NCBI GenBank assembly: GCA_945643825.1
Contig: CALZEZ010000040.1
Location: 1-8,636 of the forward strand
Direction: 5' to 3'
Length of the DNA stretch: 8,636 nt
Source of the DNA: an uncultured Lachnospiraceae bacterium
GTDB lineage: Bacteria > Bacillota > Clostridia > Lachnospirales > Lachnospiraceae
Shown here: in pieces, positions 4,631 through 8,636 of the stretch
Numbering within the stretch: the first letter of the stretch is position 1
Layout of the letters: each line of letters opens with the position of its first letter
Program-made: the position numbers and the translations under genes
Notes under the pieces: model-generated
What the model was told of the DNA's origin: nothing
What the model saw: the letters and a program-made list of their open reading frames with translations, nothing else
Databases searched by the model: none

Positions 4631-5966
4631 TTGGACAGACTTTGATCGCCGTGTGTTAAAGGTCAAAGAGAACATCATGCGTAATGCGGTTCGCATGGTG
4701 CAGAAGTATAAAAAGAACGGGTTTGAGTTTAAACCGTTCTCCCAGAAACAGAAAAAGGTTCTGACCTGGTGGTGCGATAGTTCCCCGGTAAAGGATAAGG
4801 ATGGGATCATAGCAGACGGGGCAATCCGTAGCGGAAAAACGTTGAGTATGTCGCTAAGCTATGCGTTGTGGGCTATGAGTACATTTAATCAGCAGAATCT
4901 AGGCATGGCCGGAAAAACGATTGGCTCTTTCCGGCGAAATGTTCTGTTCTGGCTTAAGCTGATGCTCAGGAGCCGTGGATATAAGGTAGTAGATCATCGA
5001 TCAGATAACATGGTTGAGATCAGCAGGGGTGATACGGTCAATTTCTTTTACATCTTCGGTGGTAAAGATGAGCGGTCGCAGGATCTGATTCAGGGTATCA
5101 CATTGGCCGGTATGTTCTTTGATGAGGTTGCGCTGATGCCGGAATCGTTTGTGAACCAGGCAACGGGTCGGTGCTCTGTGGATGGTTCTAAGTTCTGGTT
5201 TAACTGCAATCCGGACAGCCCAAGCCATTGGTTTAAACTGAATTGGATTGACAAGGCGGGGGAAAAGAATCTGCTCTATCTGCATTTCACAATGGACGAT
5301 AACCTTTCTCTATCAGAAAGAATTAAAGAACGATACCGGGCAATGTATAGCGGTGTATTCTATGATCGTTTTATCCTAGGGCTATGGGTAATAGCAGAAG
5401 GATTAGTCTATGGTATGTTCGATAAGGAAAAGAACATCTTCTATGGAGAATATGCATATAGCCCACAATCGTCCTATTACATCGCAATTGATTATGGAAC
5501 AATGAACCCGTTTGCAGCAGGGCTTATTGAGATGCAGAACAGCGGAAGAGTTCGAATGCTCCGAGAGTGTCATTATTCTGGTAGAGAAAAAGGAGTAACG
5601 ATTGACAACGAAGCATATTACAAAATGATACAGGAGATTGCAGGAGACTATCCAATAACCTCAATAATAATTGACCCGTCAGCTGCAGCAATGAAAGCGA
5701 CGATTAGGAAGTATGGCGAGTTTGCTTGCACAGACGGAAATAACGATGTTTTGAACGGAATCCAAGAAGTAACAAAGTATCTGAATCTTGGTATGTTGCA
5801 GATTCATGAAAGCTGTGTTGAAACAAGGAAAGAGTTTGGAGCATATGCGTGGGATGAAAAAGCAGTAGGAGAAGACCGGGTTATCAAAGAGTATGATCAT
5901 CACATGGATCTTATCAGATATTTTATTTATACAGTAGCAAGAAGATATAACAGAGGACTTATTTAA
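4623..5966 (+). CDS. terL: Phage terminase large subunit, PBSX family
   Basis: The 447-aa packaging motor hydrolyses ATP to pump DNA through the portal and cuts the concatemer. Counting from ATG 4623, the ATPase domain has Walker A at residues 66-73 (GAIRSGKT) and Walker B ending in D167-E168 (GMFFDEVAL), with an NCNPDSPSHW segment at 194-203 that fits the coupling region. The C-terminal RNase H-like nuclease keeps its acidic residues: D290 (IAIDYG), D351 (IIIDPSA) and the pair D425/D429 (DHHMDLIRY). The motif order and length fit the PBSX/Terminase_3 family, and the protein looks complete. It overlaps terS by 8 bases and is followed after 11 bases by the portal gene, the usual late-operon order. 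Confidence 0.95.
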   Translation: MVDWTDFDRRVLKVKENIMRNAVRMVQKYKKNGFEFKPFSQKQKKVLTWWCDSSPVKDKDGIIADGAIRSGKTLSMSLSYALWAMSTFNQQNLGMAGKTIGSFRRNVLFWLKLMLRSRGYKVVDHRSDNMVEISRGDTVNFFYIFGGKDERSQDLIQGITLAGMFFDEVALMPESFVNQATGRCSVDGSKFWFNCNPDSPSHWFKLNWIDKAGEKNLLYLHFTMDDNLSLSERIKERYRAMYSGVFYDRFILGLWVIAEGLVYGMFDKEKNIFYGEYAYSPQSSYYIAIDYGTMNPFAAGLIEMQNSGRVRMLRECHYSGREKGVTIDNEAYYKMIQEIAGDYPITSIIIDPSAAAMKATIRKYGEFACTDGNNDVLNGIQEVTKYLNLGMLQIHESCVETRKEFGAYAWDEKAVGEDRVIKEYDHHMDLIRYFIYTVARRYNRGLI

Positions 5967-5977
5967 GGCGGTGAAAC

Positions 5978-7429
5978 ATGGGTATTATTTCAGCAATAAA
6001 AGGATGGTGGAGCAAAATGTTCAAATCAGAGATTAAAGACCAATTTCAAGTAACCGGAATCACTTCTGGTAATATGCAAAAGGCAATTCAGAATTGGATG
6101 TTGATTTACAAGGGAGATCCTGAATGGGTCAACGAGGAAGAGGGAATCAAGACAATTAAGTTTGCAAAATTTATTTGTGGAGAGATTGCTAGACTGGCAA
6201 CTCTTGCTATAGATGTTACATTTGACGGAACTAGGAAAAAATACATGGATCAATTTTGGAAAAATTCAGTAAAAGATAGGATCCGTGAGTGGACTGAGCT
6301 GATGTGTGCATGCGGAACAGTTATCCTCAAGCCGAATGGTACTGGAGTAGACTTGGTCACTCCTGATAGATTTGAGATCATAAGCATTGACGGAAACCAC
6401 AATATAACAGGAATTGTTTTTCAGGATACACATGAAGATGGAGATGATCATTTTACAAAACTTGAATATCACAGATTCTTTACAGCAAGTGTTCGTATGC
6501 CTGATTCTGCTGAATACTATGATACAACCTATTATTCCATTTCCAACAGAGCATTTGTGAGTAAGAATGCCGGCGAAATAGGTAAACCGATTGATTTGAG
6601 CATGACAATATGGTCAGGTTTGCAACCTGATGTGCATATTACGAAGAAAAGCGGAGATAAGATTAATTCTATGTTATTCGGGCTGTTCCGGATGCCGTCT
6701 TTGAATGACATTGATTTGAATAGTCCTCTGGGTATTTCAGCTTTTGCGGATGCGATTGAGGAGTTGAAAGACCTCGATATTGCTTATAGCCGTAATGCTG
6801 AGGAAATAAAAGACAGCCGTAGAATGGTTATGATAGATGATAAACTTATTCAGAAGCCTGCATACAAGGATGAAAAGGGAAATACTGTAAGACCACAGGT
6901 TAAACTCCCTAAGTATTTCAAGGCGGTTGCCGGATCTGATCAAAATGAGACTTATCATGAGATAAATCCGCAGCTTAATACAGATACAAGAAAGAGCGGA
7001 ATTAATCAGCAGTTATCACTCATAGGTGTTAAATGTGGATTCTCAAATGGGTATTTTGTCATTGATGAAAAGACTGGAATGATAACTGCAACACAGGTAG
7101 AGTCAGATGATAGACGAACCATACAGCTTATAAAAGATGTTCGTGATGCAATGCAGAAATGCTTGGATGATCTGTTCTATGCACAGTCTGTATTTGCTGA
7201 TTTGTATCGATATGCTCCGGTTGGTGAATATGAACCAAAATATAATTTTGGAGACATTACATATAACGCGGAAGAGGACAGAATGCGAAACCTTACGCTT
7301 GCAAATTCAGGATATATTCCTAAATGGCAATATCTTGTCAGATTTGAGGGGTATTCTGAGGAAGAAGCAAAGGCAGCAGTGAAAGAAGCGAGTGGAACAC
7401 AGGAAAAGGGGTTATTTGATGAAGAATAG
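5978..7429 (+). CDS. Portal protein, SPP1 gp6-like
   Basis: The 483-aa portal subunit should form the ring at one head vertex through which DNA enters and leaves and to which the tail joins. ATG 5978 follows AAGGCGGTG (5965-5973). Length is close to SPP1 gp6 (503 aa), in the Phage_prot_Gp6/SPP1 family. Residues 57-85 and 98-118 form the early wing (GIKTIKFAKFICGEIARL; an ELMCACGTVILKP strand region). Residues 251-295 are the typical LGISAFADAIEELKDLDIAY helix and the EEIKDSRRMV stretch. Residues 354-378 carry the characteristic GFSNGYF...TGMITATQVESDD signature, followed by a long helix to about 402 that fits the stem and tunnel region. The C-terminus is acidic. There are no frameshifts or missing blocks. 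The next gene starts 29 bases on. Confidence 0.92.
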   Translation: MGIISAIKGWWSKMFKSEIKDQFQVTGITSGNMQKAIQNWMLIYKGDPEWVNEEEGIKTIKFAKFICGEIARLATLAIDVTFDGTRKKYMDQFWKNSVKDRIREWTELMCACGTVILKPNGTGVDLVTPDRFEIISIDGNHNITGIVFQDTHEDGDDHFTKLEYHRFFTASVRMPDSAEYYDTTYYSISNRAFVSKNAGEIGKPIDLSMTIWSGLQPDVHITKKSGDKINSMLFGLFRMPSLNDIDLNSPLGISAFADAIEELKDLDIAYSRNAEEIKDSRRMVMIDDKLIQKPAYKDEKGNTVRPQVKLPKYFKAVAGSDQNETYHEINPQLNTDTRKSGINQQLSLIGVKCGFSNGYFVIDEKTGMITATQVESDDRRTIQLIKDVRDAMQKCLDDLFYAQSVFADLYRYAPVGEYEPKYNFGDITYNAEEDRMRNLTLANSGYIPKWQYLVRFEGYSEEEAKAAVKEASGTQEKGLFDEE

Positions 7430-7458
7430 CCATTCCGTATGGTAGAGGACTGATAGGA

Positions 7459-7869
7459 ATGAAATACAATGAAACAGTCGGAAACATTAATATTAAGTTA
7501 GATTCGAGTAGAATGGACGGTAATATTCGCAATGCACAGAAACTCCTCAATATGCAGATTGTAGCAGATTGTGATGAATATATTCCATTCCAACAAGGAG
7601 CATTGCGCGGGAGTGTTAATTATCCAGATGGAATATATGGAGATTGTATCGAATATAACACTCCATACGCACATTACCAGTATGTGGGAGAACTATATCT
7701 GTCAGAGAATGGTAGTTCATGGGCAAAAAAATATGAAAAGAAGAATCCGTCTGGAGTGCACCTAAATTATCACCACAATGGAACAGGTGACCACTGGTTT
7801 GAAAAAGCAAAGCAGGTACATGAGAGACAATGGATAGACTTGGTTAAAAGAGAGGCAGGAAAAGGATAA
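7459..7869 (+). CDS. Minor capsid / head-tail joining protein, Minor_capsid_2-like
   Basis: The 136-aa product has the pattern of the Minor_capsid_2 family, small structural proteins at the head-tail join. Residues 38-52 (CDEYIPFQQGALRGS) are the P-x-x-x-G-x-L-R-x-S element, 65-77 (EYNTPYAHYQYVG) the TPYA-x-x-x-Y-x-G element, and 106-125 the GTGDHWFEKAKQVHERQW element. AGAGGA at 7444-7449 is the likely ribosome binding site; the AGGA touching the ATG is too close. In many Firmicutes siphophages proteins of this type come after the major capsid gene. Here one sits directly after the portal and before a Phage_min_cap2-type protein, an unusual order. The family is recognised by motif only; the role in the particle is inferred. 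Confidence 0.8.
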   Translation: MKYNETVGNINIKLDSSRMDGNIRNAQKLLNMQIVADCDEYIPFQQGALRGSVNYPDGIYGDCIEYNTPYAHYQYVGELYLSENGSSWAKKYEKKNPSGVHLNYHHNGTGDHWFEKAKQVHERQWIDLVKREAGKG

Positions 7870-8636
7870 GTGCTTACACCTGATTATTTCTATGGGAAAT
7901 CGGATAAGTTAATAGAAATGTATCAAGAGTTGGAAGATTGGATAATCAAAGACATTGCCATGCGTCTTTTGAAATCAGGAGAAATGTCTGGAACTGCAGA
8001 TCGCGGACTATGGAAATTGCAGCAAATGGGATTACATAATGCAGAGATTGTAAAGAGAATCTCGCAGCTATCCGGACATAGCAGGAAAGAGGTGAGGAAA
8101 CTCTTACAGGACAGTGTAATGACTTCATTTTCAGATGACAAAAAAGTATTAGAATTGTTTGGTAGAGTATATGGACCATTAAAGAACAACTCTGTCATTA
8201 ATGCGATGAATGCTGAAATGATGAAGACTTTCGGTGAGCTGGATAATCTTACCATGACAACCATGATGCAAACACAGAGAGATTTGCTAGACATGCTAAA
8301 CGAAGTGGATTTTCGAGTGGCATCAGGTATGCAGTCTTACAGCAGCGCAGTCTGCGAAGTGATTGACGGATATGCAAAGAGCGGTGTTTTGATTGATTAT
8401 CCGACCGGAGTGCAACGGACTCTTGAGTCTGCGGTTAGATGCTGTGTTGTTACTTCCATGAACCAGACAGCGGCACAGGTGACAAATAAGTACATCGTAG
8501 AGGGTGGAATAGAGTATGTACTGGTATCTGCGCACATGGGAGCACGGCATAGCAGGAAATATCCGGAAGGAATCCAGTCTCATGATTATTGGCAAGGAAA
8601 AGTATATAAGATTCGTGGAGCAGATGAAGATGCTCC
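7870..8636 (+). CDS. Phage minor capsid protein, Phage_min_cap2 type, 3' end cut
   Basis: GTG 7870 directly follows the previous TAA, with AGGA (7857-7860) and AAAGGA (7861-7866) before it, so translation is coupled. The 255 visible residues are helical and charged at the front (LTPDYFYGKSDKLIEMYQEL) and then carry features of the Phage_min_cap2 family: a GLWKLQQMG motif near residues 50-58, a long helical middle, and near the end V219-S-A-H-M-G-A-R226 followed by YWQGKVY at 240-246, matching the family's SAH-x-GAR...WQGK signature. The family is related to head-morphogenesis proteins that accompany the portal inside the young head. The gene continues past the window. Full-length members are larger, so the C-terminal part is missing here because of the window edge, not because of a mutation. 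Confidence 0.88.
   Translation, partial: MLTPDYFYGKSDKLIEMYQELEDWIIKDIAMRLLKSGEMSGTADRGLWKLQQMGLHNAEIVKRISQLSGHSRKEVRKLLQDSVMTSFSDDKKVLELFGRVYGPLKNNSVINAMNAEMMKTFGELDNLTMTTMMQTQRDLLDMLNEVDFRVASGMQSYSSAVCEVIDGYAKSGVLIDYPTGVQRTLESAVRCCVVTSMNQTAAQVTNKYIVEGGIEYVLVSAHMGARHSRKYPEGIQSHDYWQGKVYKIRGADEDA

Noticed and set aside
4623..5966. GC break inside terL as sign of domain swapping
   Set aside because: Hand-counted blocks vary between about 32% and 53% GC without a clean boundary.
7923..8294. 123-aa open frame on the - strand
   Set aside because: It is antisense to the minor capsid gene, whose family motifs are clear; no - strand promoter or ribosome binding site was seen.

Overview
The window is a stretch of temperate phage or prophage DNA from a low-to-moderate GC Firmicute. 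Gut Clostridia of the Lachnospiraceae type fit best. The grounds are strong AGGAGG-like ribosome binding sites, frequent GTG and TTG starts, a Gram-positive lipoprotein signal, and PBSX/SPP1-type packaging and head proteins. The host assignment is inference. Every gene I accept lies on the + strand and most are tightly packed.

Left part (1-1896): the end of an early or accessory phage module. It holds a 5'-cut cysteine-rich protein, a 182-aa helical phage protein of unknown function with a weak internal duplication, a 52-aa protein, a small P-loop (nucleotide-kinase-like) protein encoded by visibly AT-rich DNA, and a short lipoprotein. The lipoprotein resembles phage lysogenic-conversion or exclusion lipoproteins in size and position only.

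Middle (1897-3772): a hairpin-bearing spacer, then a complete tyrosine recombinase with all catalytic residues. It is followed by a compact self-contained transcription unit: a near-consensus extended -10 promoter, a 65-aa zinc-ribbon protein and a strong rho-independent terminator. Next comes an 82-aa protein with an HTH-like C-terminus, read from a TTG start, which runs into a second rho-independent terminator. A promoter-like region with an 8-bp inverted repeat leads into the packaging operon. Two terminators in series ahead of the late genes suggest gated late transcription.

Right part (3773-8636): the packaging and head operon. It contains the terminase small subunit (with palindromic GAAACGTTTC repeats inside the gene, a candidate pac site), the terminase large subunit (8-base overlap), an SPP1-type portal, a Minor_capsid_2-like protein and the start of a Phage_min_cap2-type minor capsid protein, cut by the window end. 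TerS recognises phage DNA, TerL cuts and pumps it, the portal is the entry channel, and the minor capsid proteins are built around the portal or head.

No tRNA, rRNA, CRISPR array or insertion sequence was seen. The longest gap between genes is about 150 bases (1897-2048). The most interesting points are the autonomous zinc-ribbon unit and tandem terminators before the late operon, the palindromic repeats in terS, the recombinase sitting between early and packaging modules with a perfect 9-bp hairpin upstream, and a 16-bp exact repeat shared by two unrelated genes.
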